Made by a program: the position numbers and the translations under genes
NCBI GenBank assembly: GCA_018374355.1
Contig: JAHAFI010000012.1
Span: 16,394 to 80,393, forward strand
Length of the DNA stretch: 64,000 nucleotides
Source: Clostridiales bacterium
Lineage (GTDB): Bacteria; Bacillota; Clostridia; Lachnospirales; Lachnospiraceae
Direction of reading: 5' to 3'
Shown here: in pieces, positions 16,542 to 24,800 of the stretch
Numbering within the stretch: position 1 is the stretch's first letter
How the letters are laid out: each line of letters starts with the position of its first letter
The notes under the pieces: model-generated
Told to the model about the DNA's origin: nothing
The model's input: the letters and a program-made list of their open reading frames with translations, nothing else
The model's database searches: none

Positions 16542-17966
16542 ATGAAGTTTCGTTGGGACAAAAAATACTTACAATGGGGATTGACAGCATTCTGCGTCGT
16601 TGCTGCCAGCATGCTGTTTTATTTCGGCATTTTCCATATGGATACCTTAAAACAGGGATTAAGCAAAATCTATGAGATTTTGACTCCCATTATCTATGCA
16701 GCCATTATTTCTTATATTTTATGGCCAATCATCCGTTTTATGGAAAAAACGGTAATCTACCGTTTATGTGAGCTGAAGAAATGGAATCCGACTAAAAAAG
16801 TTCGGAAGGTGATTCGCATGTTTTGCGTTATTGTATCCCTGCTTCTGTTTTTCCTGCTTATTTACGGTCTTTTATCCATGCTGGTACCGGAAATCATAAA
16901 CAGTATCACCAATATCGTAGAAAGCTTTCCCCGCTATATCAATAATATCGAACATTGGATGGATGATCTGCTGAAAAACACTCCGGAGCTTGCTACGAAT
17001 TCCAATATGATTTTTTCCAAAATTTTTGCTCAGGCAGAATCATGGCTGTCGAATGACCTGCTTCCCCAGATTAACAGCGTGGTAAAAAATTTCTCTTCAG
17101 GATTTTTCGGTGTACTGACATTTTTGAAGAATTTTCTGATTGGAGCGATGATTTCCATCTATTTGCTGTATGGAAAAGAAACCTATGTTGCCCATGGAAA
17201 ACAGTTTTTGTACTGTATTTTCCGTCCGGAGACTTCCAATAATATTATTCGTGATCTTCAGTTTATCGATAAAACATTTGGTGGTTTTATTGTAGGTAAA
17301 ATCCTTGACTCTATTATCATCGGTATTTTGTGCTACATCGGAACCGTTTTACTGAATCTTCCCTATGCACTGCTGATCAGCGTAGTAGTAGGAGTGACCA
17401 ATGTAATTCCATTTTTTGGTCCTTATCTGGGTGCAGTTCCAAGCGCATTCCTGATTCTTCTGGTAAATCCGGTGCAGTGTATTTACTTTGTACTCTTTAT
17501 TCTGGTTTTACAGCAGTTTGACGGCAATTTCCTTGGACCGAAAATTCTCGGAGGTTCTACCGGATTATCCAGTTTTATGGTTATTGTAGCCATTTTGGTA
17601 GGCGGTGGGCTGTTCGGTATCGTAGGTATGTTTATCGGTGTACCTGCCTGTGCCGTAATTTGTACAATTTTGCGTAATCTTATCAGAATCCGTCTGGAGA
17701 AAAAGAAACTGCCTGCAGATGTGAAGGCTTATCAGGATATTGATCATCTGGATGCGGAAACACTGAAGCCGGTATACAAAACCAATCAGGAATCCAATCC
17801 GAAAGAAGCGTTTAGCAGCTACAGGAAAATACGGATTCACATGCCGGATATTCCTCACCGTTCTCCATTCCAGAAAGCTTCTCCGGAAGAAGAACAGAAT
17901 GCTAAAACAGAAGATTCTTCTGAGAATCCATCAAAAAAAGAAAGCGAGCAAAATAAACAGCCATGA
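16542..17966 (+). CDS. AI-2E family transporter (YdbI/YtvI-type membrane protein)
   Basis: A 474-residue membrane protein with about seven to eight transmembrane segments and the AI-2E family pattern: FGGFIVGKILDSIIIGILCYIG, VVVGVTNVIPFFGPYLGAVPSA and GGSTGLSSFMVIVAILVGGGLFGIVGMFIGVPACAV. Family members include proposed autoinducer-2 exporters and sodium/proton antiporters, so the substrate is not assigned. A charged hydrophilic tail of about 75 residues follows the last span. TATAAT lies at about 16475. The stop overlaps the dtd start (ATGA). Confidence 0.88.
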   Translation: MKFRWDKKYLQWGLTAFCVVAASMLFYFGIFHMDTLKQGLSKIYEILTPIIYAAIISYILWPIIRFMEKTVIYRLCELKKWNPTKKVRKVIRMFCVIVSLLLFFLLIYGLLSMLVPEIINSITNIVESFPRYINNIEHWMDDLLKNTPELATNSNMIFSKIFAQAESWLSNDLLPQINSVVKNFSSGFFGVLTFLKNFLIGAMISIYLLYGKETYVAHGKQFLYCIFRPETSNNIIRDLQFIDKTFGGFIVGKILDSIIIGILCYIGTVLLNLPYALLISVVVGVTNVIPFFGPYLGAVPSAFLILLVNPVQCIYFVLFILVLQQFDGNFLGPKILGGSTGLSSFMVIVAILVGGGLFGIVGMFIGVPACAVICTILRNLIRIRLEKKKLPADVKAYQDIDHLDAETLKPVYKTNQESNPKEAFSSYRKIRIHMPDIPHRSPFQKASPEEEQNAKTEDSSENPSKKESEQNKQP

Positions 17967-18415
17967 AATTAGTAATACAGAGAGTGACAAGTGCAAGTGT
18001 TGATGTTGGCGGCGTTACCATCGGAAAAATCGGGAAAGGCTTTTTGGTGTTTGTAGGTATCGGCAACCAAGATACCAAACAAACTGTCGATAAATTTTTA
18101 AAAAAAATGCTGGGACTGCGTATTTTTGAAGATGAGGAGGGGAAGACCAACCTGTCTCTTCATGATGTAAATGGAGAACTTTTGCTGATTTCCCAGTTTA
18201 CCCTTTATGCCAACTGCCGAAAGGGCAACCGCCCAAGTTTTATAGAAGCAGGTTCTCCTGATTTGGCAAACGAACTATATGAATATATGATAGCAGAGGC
18301 CGGTAAGCAGCTTTCTGTAGTAGAGAAAGGGGAATTTGGCGCTGATATGAAAGTATCACTGGTCAATGACGGGCCATTTACTGTGATATTGGATGACAAT
18401 ACATTTTCATCTTGA
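17963..18415 (+). CDS. dtd: D-aminoacyl-tRNA deacylase
   Basis: A 150-residue DTD that hydrolyses D-amino acids (and glycine from tRNA-Ala) mis-attached to tRNA. The two active-site motifs are visible: SQFTLYANCRKGNRPSFIEA (the SQFTL motif) and NDGPFTVILD (the GP-containing cis-proline motif). Full family length. It begins within the stop of the upstream transporter gene. It reads to within 40 bases of the next gene. Confidence 0.96.
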   Translation: MKLVIQRVTSASVDVGGVTIGKIGKGFLVFVGIGNQDTKQTVDKFLKKMLGLRIFEDEEGKTNLSLHDVNGELLLISQFTLYANCRKGNRPSFIEAGSPDLANELYEYMIAEAGKQLSVVEKGEFGADMKVSLVNDGPFTVILDDNTFSS

Positions 18416-18455
18416 ACACCAAACAGGTTTAACCATTATTTTAGGAGGAAAAGTC

Positions 18456-20108
18456 TTGAAAAAGAAATCACTAATTGTATGGGGATTGACTGCAGCAATG
18501 TTATGCTGGCCTGTTTCCTATGCCCATGCAGCAGAATATGAAAAAGTACAGCAGATGCCCTCCCAGCCAGCAGCCGACATCACAGAAGCATCTGAAAACA
18601 ATGATTCCACTGAAAATGACGCAGACACCGAAAACAATGATTCCGCTGATTCCGCTGATTCTGATCACGAATCTGACAATACTGTGCCTATTCCTGAACC
18701 GGTTTATACAGAAGGCTGGATCACAACCGCTAATGGAAACCGCTGGCAGAAAAAAGATGGAAGTATTGCTTGTAATGCATGGGTAACGTCAAATGGAAAA
18801 AAATATTATCTCGGACATGATGGTGCTGTTCAGACCGGTTGGCTGCAACTGGATTCTAAATGGTATTATCTGAATGCTGACGGAACTGCCGCAGAAAACT
18901 GTTGGATTGATACATACTATATAGATTCTAATGGAATATGGGATACTTCCAAAACGTGGCATCAGCCCGGATGGCAGAAAAATCGTACCGGCTGGTGGTG
19001 GCAAGATGAAGATGGTTCTTATCCTGCTGCGCAGTGGAAACTTATCCATCATACATGGTACTATTTCTTCCCATCCGGTTATATGGCAACCGGATGGCAG
19101 TATATAAACGGTTCTTGGTATTATCTGGCTCCCTCTGGCGCCATGGCAACCGGATGGCAGTACATAAACGGCACATGGTATTATCTAAATCCATCCGGTG
19201 CCATGACTACTGGATGGCAGTACATAAATGGTACATGGTATTATCTGAATTCCTCCGGCGCTATGACTACCGGATGGCAGTATATAAATGATAAGTGGTA
19301 TTATCTGACATCCTCCGGCGCTATGGCAACCGGATGGCAGTATATAAACGGTTCTTGGTATTATCTGAATCCATCCGGCGCTATGACTACCGGATGGCAG
19401 TATATAAATAATAAGTGGTATTATCTGGATGCCTCAGGCGCTATGACTACCGGATGGCGGCTCATAAACGGAATCTGGTATTACCTGAATGGATCCGGAG
19501 ACATGGCAACCGGATGGCTTTCTCTCAAAAACATTTATTATTATCTGGAAGACTCCGGAGCTATGGCTCAAAATATTTGGAAAGAAATGGACGGGAAATG
19601 GTACTATTTCACTAGTAGCGGAGCTATGGCAAGGAACACATGGATTGGAGAGTGTTATGTTGATAATACTGGTGCATGGATTGAAAATCCAGACACGGAC
19701 AATTTATTTATATGGCCCTGTCCCGGATACACCACAGTTACCAGTGATTACGGATACAGAGGACAACCGGCTTCTGGTGCCTCCACTTATCATAAAGGCA
19801 TCGATATAGGCGCTCCCCATGGGGCGGCGATTGTTGCTTCTTCTCATGGAACGGTTCAGGCTTACGGATATAATTCCAGCATGGGAAACTATGTGAAGCT
19901 TAAACATGCCAATGGTACTGTATCCGTATCTATGCATATGAGCAGCATTGCAACTACAATCTCAACCGGTAAAAGTATTTCAGCAGGCTCAGTAATCGGA
20001 TATGTAGGTTCCACGGGCGTATCTACAGGTGCACATCTGCACTTTTCCATTATGGTTGGCAATTCCTACGTTTCACCATGGGATTATCTATCCCGTCCAA
20101 ATATCTAA
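18456..20108 (+). CDS. Secreted choline-binding-repeat protein with M23 endopeptidase domain
   Basis: A 550-residue exported wall hydrolase. The start is TTG 18456, seven bases after AGGAGG at 18443-18448; the longer frame from 18393 overlaps dtd. A signal peptide ends at AHA (about residue 27), followed by an acidic Asp/Glu/Ser/Thr segment. About 15 cell-wall-binding repeats of 20 residues follow (GWQYINGTWYYLNPSGAMTT type); six are nearly identical. The C-terminus is an M23/LytM metallopeptidase with HKGID and AHLHFS zinc motifs intact, expected to cut peptide cross-bridges in peptidoglycan. The repeats bind choline or glucan-like polymer in relatives. Confidence 0.92.
   Translation: MKKKSLIVWGLTAAMLCWPVSYAHAAEYEKVQQMPSQPAADITEASENNDSTENDADTENNDSADSADSDHESDNTVPIPEPVYTEGWITTANGNRWQKKDGSIACNAWVTSNGKKYYLGHDGAVQTGWLQLDSKWYYLNADGTAAENCWIDTYYIDSNGIWDTSKTWHQPGWQKNRTGWWWQDEDGSYPAAQWKLIHHTWYYFFPSGYMATGWQYINGSWYYLAPSGAMATGWQYINGTWYYLNPSGAMTTGWQYINGTWYYLNSSGAMTTGWQYINDKWYYLTSSGAMATGWQYINGSWYYLNPSGAMTTGWQYINNKWYYLDASGAMTTGWRLINGIWYYLNGSGDMATGWLSLKNIYYYLEDSGAMAQNIWKEMDGKWYYFTSSGAMARNTWIGECYVDNTGAWIENPDTDNLFIWPCPGYTTVTSDYGYRGQPASGASTYHKGIDIGAPHGAAIVASSHGTVQAYGYNSSMGNYVKLKHANGTVSVSMHMSSIATTISTGKSISAGSVIGYVGSTGVSTGAHLHFSIMVGNSYVSPWDYLSRPNI
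19080..19500 (+). repeat. Tandem 60-bp repeats encoding cell-wall-binding modules
   Basis: Seven consecutive 60-base units with the core ACCGGATGGCAGTATATAAA...TGGTATTATCTG encode the 20-residue wall-binding modules. Several differ at only a few positions, indicating recent unequal exchange or gene conversion; outer units are more diverged. Confidence 0.9.
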
Positions 20109-20122
20109 TGAAGTCTTTATTC

Positions 20123-20158
20123 AAAACGAGGTGTATCCCATCGATATACCTCGTTTTC
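20123..20158. terminator. Bidirectional terminator
   Basis: AAAACGAGGT ... ACCTCGTTTT with an inner TAT/ATA and U-runs on both sides. It lies between the choline-binding protein (+) and the recombinase (-), which converge here. Confidence 0.88.
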
Positions 20159-20184
20159 TAAATTTAATCAATTTTCTAACTATT

Positions 20185-21243
20185 CTATTTTTCTTCTCTC
20201 AAACGAACAGCAGAAGCAGCTTTTCTCCGCCTTTCATCACCGATTGCAGCATAATGCTTTCTGGTCGTATTAACATCCTTATGTCCCAAAACATCCGCCA
20301 CAAGATAAATATCCCCTGTTTCCTGATAAAGAGCTGTACCATAGGTACTTCTCAGTTTATGAGGAGTGATTTTTTTTGCTGTCGTGACTTCTTGGGAATA
20401 TTTTTTTACCAGATTTTCCACAGCCTGTACCCCCATCCGCTTACGCTGGGTAGAGTAGAAGAGCGCATGCTCGTGGCCGGCCACTGGCGTGATACCTTCC
20501 CGTACCTCCAGATATTTTTTTAGAGCCTGTTCCACCTCTTCACCAAAATAGACGAACATCTCATTCCCGCCTTTACGTCTCACCTTGAGCGCGTTATTCT
20601 TAAAATCAATATCGTCCAAATCAAGCCCCACACATTCCGAAACCCGGATACCGGTTCCAAGCAGGAGAGTAATAAGCGCCAGATCCCGCTCCTTGGTTTT
20701 TTCATAGTAAACCTTTTTCTGTCCCGTAAGCTGGTCACCACAATGTTCCACATAATCGAGAAATAGTGCAACCTCATCCGCATCAAGACGAATAATAGCT
20801 TTCTCATGAATCTTTGGCATATCTACCAATACGGTGGGGTTTGTTTTAATCATTTCATGTTTGAAATAATATGCATAAAAGCTTCTCAAGGCCGAAATTT
20901 TGCGTTTTAAGCCACGTTCGCCGTTTGTGGTATAAGAATCCTCATGATCCCGGTAAGCCTTCAAATATTCCATATATTCCTCGATATCCAGAGCCTGAAT
21001 CTGATCCAAAACCTCTACAGTAAAATCAGAAATCTGAAAATCCCGAAAGGAGGGATTTTCATGAATCAAAAACTGGAAAAAAATACGGATATCATAAGCA
21101 TAGGAAATTCTGGTTTTTGTAGTTGTAGTTGAATCGATTGCGCGGAAATAATCCTTTACAAACGGAGGCAGCGTTTTCAAAACCTCGCGCAGCCGCAGAA
21201 TATTCTGGACGTCTGTCTGGTCATGGTAAGTAATACGTTCCAT
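20185..21243 (-). CDS. Tyrosine recombinase (XerC/XerD type)
   Basis: A 352-residue site-specific recombinase with an N-terminal core-binding domain (about 25-135) and a catalytic domain holding all expected residues: Arg200 in GTGIRVSE, Lys224 in RRKGGN, His295 and Arg298 in HKLR, His321 in LGHKD and Tyr331 in HYAA. Such proteins resolve chromosome dimers or move elements. No element boundaries, attachment repeats or cargo genes are apparent, and it sits beside the yneA/lexA SOS locus, so a housekeeping Xer-like role is more likely than an integrase. I found no convincing dif-like site nearby. Confidence 0.88.
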   Translation of the reverse strand: MERITYHDQTDVQNILRLREVLKTLPPFVKDYFRAIDSTTTTKTRISYAYDIRIFFQFLIHENPSFRDFQISDFTVEVLDQIQALDIEEYMEYLKAYRDHEDSYTTNGERGLKRKISALRSFYAYYFKHEMIKTNPTVLVDMPKIHEKAIIRLDADEVALFLDYVEHCGDQLTGQKKVYYEKTKERDLALITLLLGTGIRVSECVGLDLDDIDFKNNALKVRRKGGNEMFVYFGEEVEQALKKYLEVREGITPVAGHEHALFYSTQRKRMGVQAVENLVKKYSQEVTTAKKITPHKLRSTYGTALYQETGDIYLVADVLGHKDVNTTRKHYAAIGDERRRKAASAVRLREEK

Positions 21244-21409
21244 AATTTTTCCTTTCTTTAAGCCGTTCTAAATGTTAAATTGTATATTGCAGATATAAAG
21301 ATAAATAATCATAGAATTTACCTTAAATCATTGAAAGTATAGCATATGGAATCTTTCCCTGTCAATCTATTTGGAAAACTTGTGTTTGTCGTATAGATGT
21401 ATAGATCTA

Positions 21410-21455
21410 AATTAGAAAGGCTTTCGTGAAAAAACACGTTCCAGCCTTTCTAATT
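21410..21455 (-). terminator. Hairpin after the yneA-like gene
   Basis: A 13-bp perfect stem AATTAGAAAGGCT / AGCCTTTCTAATT encloses a second small stem (CGTG/CACG around six A). It lies 33 bases beyond the minus-strand stop. The U-tract is poor, so termination is probable rather than certain. Confidence 0.6.
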
Positions 21456-21487
21456 CTGTCTGTTTTCCTTCAACTTCTGTCCATAAT

Positions 21488-21835
21488 CTATTTGAACTCT
21501 TCCGAATAATATGGCACACAAATGGTAATCCCATATGGCAGTTCGTCATCCATCAGACCGTTGATGGCTTTTACCTCATCCATATAATCCCGTACATCTG
21601 AATATTCTTCACTGACATACTTCTGGGAAATTTCCCATAATGTGTCGTCTCTGTCTACATAAACACTGGTGTAATATTTGTAACGGTCCGGTTCATCTGC
21701 TCTGACATCTATAGCTGTTATCTTCAGGAAAAATCCTATCGCCAATACCGCCATAACCGCTGCCAAAATGACCGTATGTACTTTTTTATATCCTTTGTTC
21801 CTTCTTTTTTTGCTTGTTCTGTTTGTTCCTTTCAT
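21488..21835 (-). CDS. yneA: YneA-like SOS cell-division suppressor (LysM protein)
   Basis: A 115-residue protein; ATG 21835 is chosen because GGAGGG sits seven bases upstream and the in-frame ATG at 21850 overlaps that site. A basic N-terminus (KKRRNKGYKK) precedes one membrane span (about 19-37), then an extracellular LysM domain (about 55-110: YTSVYVDRDDTLWEISQKYV ... AINGL ... YGITICVPYY). This is the layout of Bacillus YneA, which blocks division during DNA damage. It is divergent from lexA with LexA-type boxes over its promoter, which strongly supports the role. Confidence 0.85.
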   Translation of the reverse strand: MKGTNRTSKKRRNKGYKKVHTVILAAVMAVLAIGFFLKITAIDVRADEPDRYKYYTSVYVDRDDTLWEISQKYVSEEYSDVRDYMDEVKAINGLMDDELPYGITICVPYYSEEFK

Positions 21836-21940
21836 CCTGTGACCCTCCACACATTCTACAGTAATTTTTTTATCCTTTTCTCTGTTCAGAACCCGTCTGT
21901 CGTGAATCCGGATGTTGCCTTTATAAACATCTCAGATTTC

Positions 21941-22040
21941 GAATGCCCGTTCGTGAACATTTGTTCCTTTCATGGTTCTATTATATTCCACGAACAAACG
22001 TTTGTCAACACTCTTTCGAAAAATTTTCGAACAAACTTTC
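21941..22040. promoter_or_regulatory. Cluster of LexA (SOS) operator boxes
   Basis: Four matches to the Gram-positive SOS box GAAC-N4-GTTC: GAATGCCCGTTC (21941-21952, one mismatch), GAACATTTGTTC (21955-21966, perfect halves), GAACAAACGTTT (21992-22003) and GAACAAACTTTC (22029-22040, weaker). They span the divergent promoters of the yneA-like gene and lexA. Confidence 0.88.
21980..22008 (-). promoter_or_regulatory. Consensus promoter of the yneA-like gene
   Basis: On the minus strand TTGACA (22003-22008) and TATAAT (21980-21985) are both perfect with a 17-base spacer. One SOS box lies within the spacer and another just downstream of the start point, so LexA should block it completely. Confidence 0.9.
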
Positions 22041-22051
22041 GGAATATCTGT

Positions 22052-22080
22052 TTGCATTTTTCTGCTCCGTGTGTTATGAT
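22052..22080 (+). promoter_or_regulatory. Promoter of lexA
   Basis: TTGCAT (22052-22057), a 17-base spacer and TATGAT (22075-22080). The predicted start near 22087 is almost exactly at the left end of MITE copy C. An SOS box lies 12 bases upstream of the -35. Confidence 0.8.
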
Positions 22081-22089
22081 AAGAAAAAC

Positions 22090-22236
22090 ATAACTATTCA
22101 GGACTCTGTCCTTCATAGTCACGAACACATGCACACACACTGCATTTCATGCAGTGCGGCGCTCGCATGTCTCGGGATTGCCTTGCAACTACCGCAAGGC
22201 AACACCTCGCGGGACAGTAACCCTATGAATAGCTGC
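22090..22236 (-). mobile_element. MITE-like element, copy C, in the lexA leader
   Basis: Reverse-oriented relative of copies A and B: ATAACTATTCAG end, GTCACGAACACATGCACACACACTGC, hairpin CACTGCAT/ATGCAGTG, GTCTCGGGATT, hairpin GCCTTGC/GCAAGGC with a changed loop, CCTCGCGGGACAGT and a degenerate right end. A partial second end (31 bases, one change from the first) follows at 22241-22271. It occupies most of the 250-base lexA 5' leader. Flanking sequence shares AAAAAC but no clean 8-bp duplication. Confidence 0.75.
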
Positions 22237-22337
22237 AAAAACATAACTATTCAGGACTCCGTCCTTCATAGTATCCGGATACGTCTTAGCGTATCTGTAT
22301 CGTATTTTAGATTAATCATTACAGGGAGGAACAAGGG

Positions 22338-22958
22338 ATGGCTTACGGAAAGATTACCACTAAGCAGCAGGAAATATTAGAATATATCAAACATGAAATT
22401 ATCAACAGAGGTTTTCCGCCGGCAGTACGTGAGATTTGTGAGGCTGTAAATCTGAAGTCCACATCTTCTGTCCATTCGCATCTGGAAACCTTAGAAAAGA
22501 ACGGCTATATCCGCCGTGACCCTACCAAACCACGTGCAATCGAGATTGTGGATGACAACTTTAATCTGGTGCGCCGGGAAATGGTAAATGTACCTATTGT
22601 TGGAAAGGTTGCTGCCGGAGAACCGCTTCTGGCCATCGAAAACATTGAAAGCTACTTCCCTATTCCGGCAGAATTCATGCCAAATGCTCAAACATTTATG
22701 CTGGTCGTACAGGGTGAAAGTATGATCAATGCCGGAATTCTGGATGGTGACCATGTCATTGTGGAACAGTGCTCTTCTGCAAGAAACGGGGATATGGTAG
22801 TTGCTCTTGTAGATGATTCGGCCACAGTAAAGACCTTCTATAAGGAAGACGGCTACTATCGCCTCCAGCCGGAAAACGATTATATGGACCCCATTATCGT
22901 CCGGGGAGACCTTCAGATTCTCGGAAAGGTTATCGGGGTGTTCCGTCTGATGCAGTAG
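22338..22958 (+). CDS. lexA: SOS transcriptional repressor LexA
   Basis: A 206-residue repressor. The N-terminal winged helix (residues 1-70; FPPAVREICEAVNLKSTSSVHSHLETLEKNGYI) binds SOS boxes. The C-terminal S24 domain contains the Ala93-Gly94 self-cleavage site (GKVAAGEP), the catalytic Ser128 (QGESMI) and Lys165 (ATVKTF). RecA filaments trigger self-cleavage. GGGAGG precedes the ATG. The divergent SOS boxes indicate autoregulation together with the yneA-like inhibitor. Confidence 0.97.
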   Translation: MAYGKITTKQQEILEYIKHEIINRGFPPAVREICEAVNLKSTSSVHSHLETLEKNGYIRRDPTKPRAIEIVDDNFNLVRREMVNVPIVGKVAAGEPLLAIENIESYFPIPAEFMPNAQTFMLVVQGESMINAGILDGDHVIVEQCSSARNGDMVVALVDDSATVKTFYKEDGYYRLQPENDYMDPIIVRGDLQILGKVIGVFRLMQ

Positions 22959-23090
22959 CCTGTTTACATAATCATATTATGCAAACAACTCCTTGCAGAA
23001 TTCAGTAGTCCGACGAACCCCATACGGATAAACAGTTCAAGGACACCCAGTAAGTACTGTCTCTCATACAAAAGAGAAAACCCACCCGGA

Positions 23091-23122
23091 GTCTTTCAAA
23101 AAGAAAGTGTTCCGAGTGGGTC
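23091..23122 (-). terminator. Terminator of the rsfS operon
   Basis: ACCCAC.CGGA ... TTCCG.GTGGGT with an inner CTTTC/GAAAG stem. On the minus strand it is followed by TTTTCTCTTTT. It lies 38 bases past the rsfS stop and may also stop lexA transcripts. Confidence 0.82.
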
Positions 23123-23159
23123 TTACATATTACTTATTTTTATTGCCTATTTTCACATT

Positions 23160-23513
23160 CTACTTCAGTTCTGCAACCTCGATAGATTTTCCGTCTCTCC
23201 AGATTCTTTCCAGATCATAGAACAGTCTGTTTTCTTCATCGAAGATATGAATTACGATATCGCCGTAATCCATTAAAATCCAATTTGCCGAGCTGTATCC
23301 TTCTACCTGCTTCACCGGATATCCAGCCTTGCCAAGTATTTCGTCCACGTTATCAGACAATGCCTGTACCTGACTGCGGTTGCTTCCGCTTGCAATGATA
23401 AAATAATCAGCCAGAGAAGATACCTGTTCAATATCAATCACTTTGATATCGACAGCTTTCTTATCTTCCAGTGCTTCACATGCCATTGCTGCCATTTTTT
23501 TTGCTTCTGTCAT
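23160..23513 (-). CDS. rsfS: Ribosomal silencing factor RsfS
   Basis: A 117-residue Iojap/RsfS protein: DIKVIDIEQVSSLADYFIIASGSNRSQVQALSDNV, then VKQVEGYSSANWILMDYGDIVIHIF and LERIWRDGKSIE. RsfS binds L14 and blocks joining of the ribosomal subunits in starved cells. It is the last gene of the obgE-yhbY-nadD-yqeK-rsfS run, a conserved Firmicute order (a LytR-type gene often found between yqeK and rsfS is absent). AAGGAGG lies upstream of its ATG. Confidence 0.95.
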   Translation of the reverse strand: MTEAKKMAAMACEALEDKKAVDIKVIDIEQVSSLADYFIIASGSNRSQVQALSDNVDEILGKAGYPVKQVEGYSSANWILMDYGDIVIHIFDEENRLFYDLERIWRDGKSIEVAELK

Positions 23514-23537
23514 ATACGGTTTCCTCCTTTTTGGAAA

Positions 23538-24125
23538 TCATTTTAGTACGGTTTCTTTATAATAATCATACGCTCTTTTTGTAGTCTGGTCAATGTCTTC
23601 CGGATGCTCATCCAGATATTCCAATGTATCCTTCAGAATCTCATACATACACCTGTCGAGATCCAGAAACGCCAGCCTGCGGATTTCAGGCAGCCGGGGA
23701 GCTTTATCCCGGGCAGGCTCAATATAATCAGCAATATAGATGATCTTTTCCAGCACCGACATCTGTTCCTTTCCGGTTGTATGCCAGATGATGGAATCCA
23801 GAATTTCCTGATCCTTCACCCCGTATTTTTCCCGGGCAATCCATGCGCCGACCTTTGCATGAAGAAGAAAAGGATGCTTCTTTTCAAAATCTGTCACCGG
23901 AATATGGTTCTCTTTACAAATTTTAAATTTATCTTTGGATGATACACATTTTGCACAATCATGAAGAAGTCCTGCAAGTTGGGCTTTTTCCAGATCTGCG
24001 CCATAAGCCATAGCCATAGCGGCAGCCGTATGCATCACTCCTATGGTGTGCCACATTCTTTCTTCATCCAGATATTTTTTCAGCTTCTTCTCAATCTTTC
24101 GTAAATTAACTTTTGATTCATCCAT
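23538..24125 (-). CDS. yqeK: YqeK-type HD-domain hydrolase (Ap4A hydrolase family)
   Basis: A 195-residue protein. ATG 24125 is chosen because GGGAGG lies seven bases upstream; the longer frame to 24158 overlaps the nadD stop without a site. HD motifs are visible: H in WHTIGVMHTA, HDCAK, HPFLLHAKVGAW and the later IADYIEPARD. Bacillus and Staphylococcus YqeK hydrolyse diadenosine tetraphosphate symmetrically. It follows nadD directly, which is the normal order. Confidence 0.92.
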   Translation of the reverse strand: MDESKVNLRKIEKKLKKYLDEERMWHTIGVMHTAAAMAMAYGADLEKAQLAGLLHDCAKCVSSKDKFKICKENHIPVTDFEKKHPFLLHAKVGAWIAREKYGVKDQEILDSIIWHTTGKEQMSVLEKIIYIADYIEPARDKAPRLPEIRRLAFLDLDRCMYEILKDTLEYLDEHPEDIDQTTKRAYDYYKETVLK

Positions 24126-24157
24126 GGTTTTCCTCCCAAACAGCAAGTGCTCAGCCA

Positions 24158-24784
24158 TTACAGTGATTTCTGTTCCCCGCTGTATATTTTCTGCTTCTTG
24201 ATATACGAATATACTTCATCAGGAATATAGTAACGGACCGCTTCTTTATTTCCGATCCATTCCCGCAGCATTTTGGAAGAAATATCCAGATTCGGTATAT
24301 CCAGCGGATAAAACTCCCCATGAAATTTTTCACTGAGAAAATCCATCTGCTTTTTCAAACGTTCTTTTCCCACATGATTCCGTCCCGCCACTAAAATACG
24401 GCAGGCCCTGCAGATTCTTTCCGGTTCCTTCCACTTGTCAAAATCAAACAAAGAATCACCACCGATAATAAAATAGTATTCAGCATCCCGATTTCGACCG
24501 TTTAAGCGCTCCAATGTGCGGTAGGTATAGGAATATCCCTCTGCATTCATTTCTTCCAGAGAAATGGCAAAATGCGGGTTTCCTGCAATCGCCCTTCGAA
24601 CCATCTCCACCCGCTGCTCATCGGTCGCCCTGCCTTCGCGGTGAAGCTTGTGCGGTGGATTCCCGGAAGGCATAAACAGAATTTTGTCCAGTCCAAACTG
24701 TTCGTACGCCTTCTCTCCTAAAATCAAATGTCCTATGTGAATGGGATCAAATGTCCCGCCCATAATTCCGATTTTTGTTTTCAT
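24158..24784 (-). CDS. nadD: Nicotinate-nucleotide adenylyltransferase
   Basis: A 208-residue nucleotidyltransferase forming deamido-NAD from nicotinate mononucleotide and ATP. The N-terminal GIMGGTFDPIHIGHLILGE motif binds ATP; MPSGNPPHK, FIIGGDSLFDFDKW and the C-terminal ISSKMLREWI (ISSTxIR-type) complete the signature. The site GGGGAGAG precedes the start. It lies between yhbY and yqeK. Confidence 0.96.
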   Translation of the reverse strand: MKTKIGIMGGTFDPIHIGHLILGEKAYEQFGLDKILFMPSGNPPHKLHREGRATDEQRVEMVRRAIAGNPHFAISLEEMNAEGYSYTYRTLERLNGRNRDAEYYFIIGGDSLFDFDKWKEPERICRACRILVAGRNHVGKERLKKQMDFLSEKFHGEFYPLDIPNLDISSKMLREWIGNKEAVRYYIPDEVYSYIKKQKIYSGEQKSL

Positions 24785-24800
24785 GCGCGTGTCTCTCCCC

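Noticed and set aside
18393..18455. Extended N-terminus of the choline-binding protein
   Set aside because: It overlaps dtd and would place a hydrophilic segment before the signal peptide; TTG 18456 has AGGAGG at the right distance.
19080..19500. Tandem repeats as CRISPR
   Set aside because: The units are in-frame 60-bp coding repeats with the typical GWxxxxxxWYYL wall-binding pattern.
20185..21243. Recombinase as the integrase of a genomic island
   Set aside because: No tRNA, direct-repeat boundary, phage or cargo genes are seen, and the flanking genes are housekeeping.
22090..22271. Possible CRISPR-like or attC-like repeat array
   Set aside because: Only one full and one partial unit occur, without spacers; dispersed copies with 8-bp duplications fit a transposable repeat.
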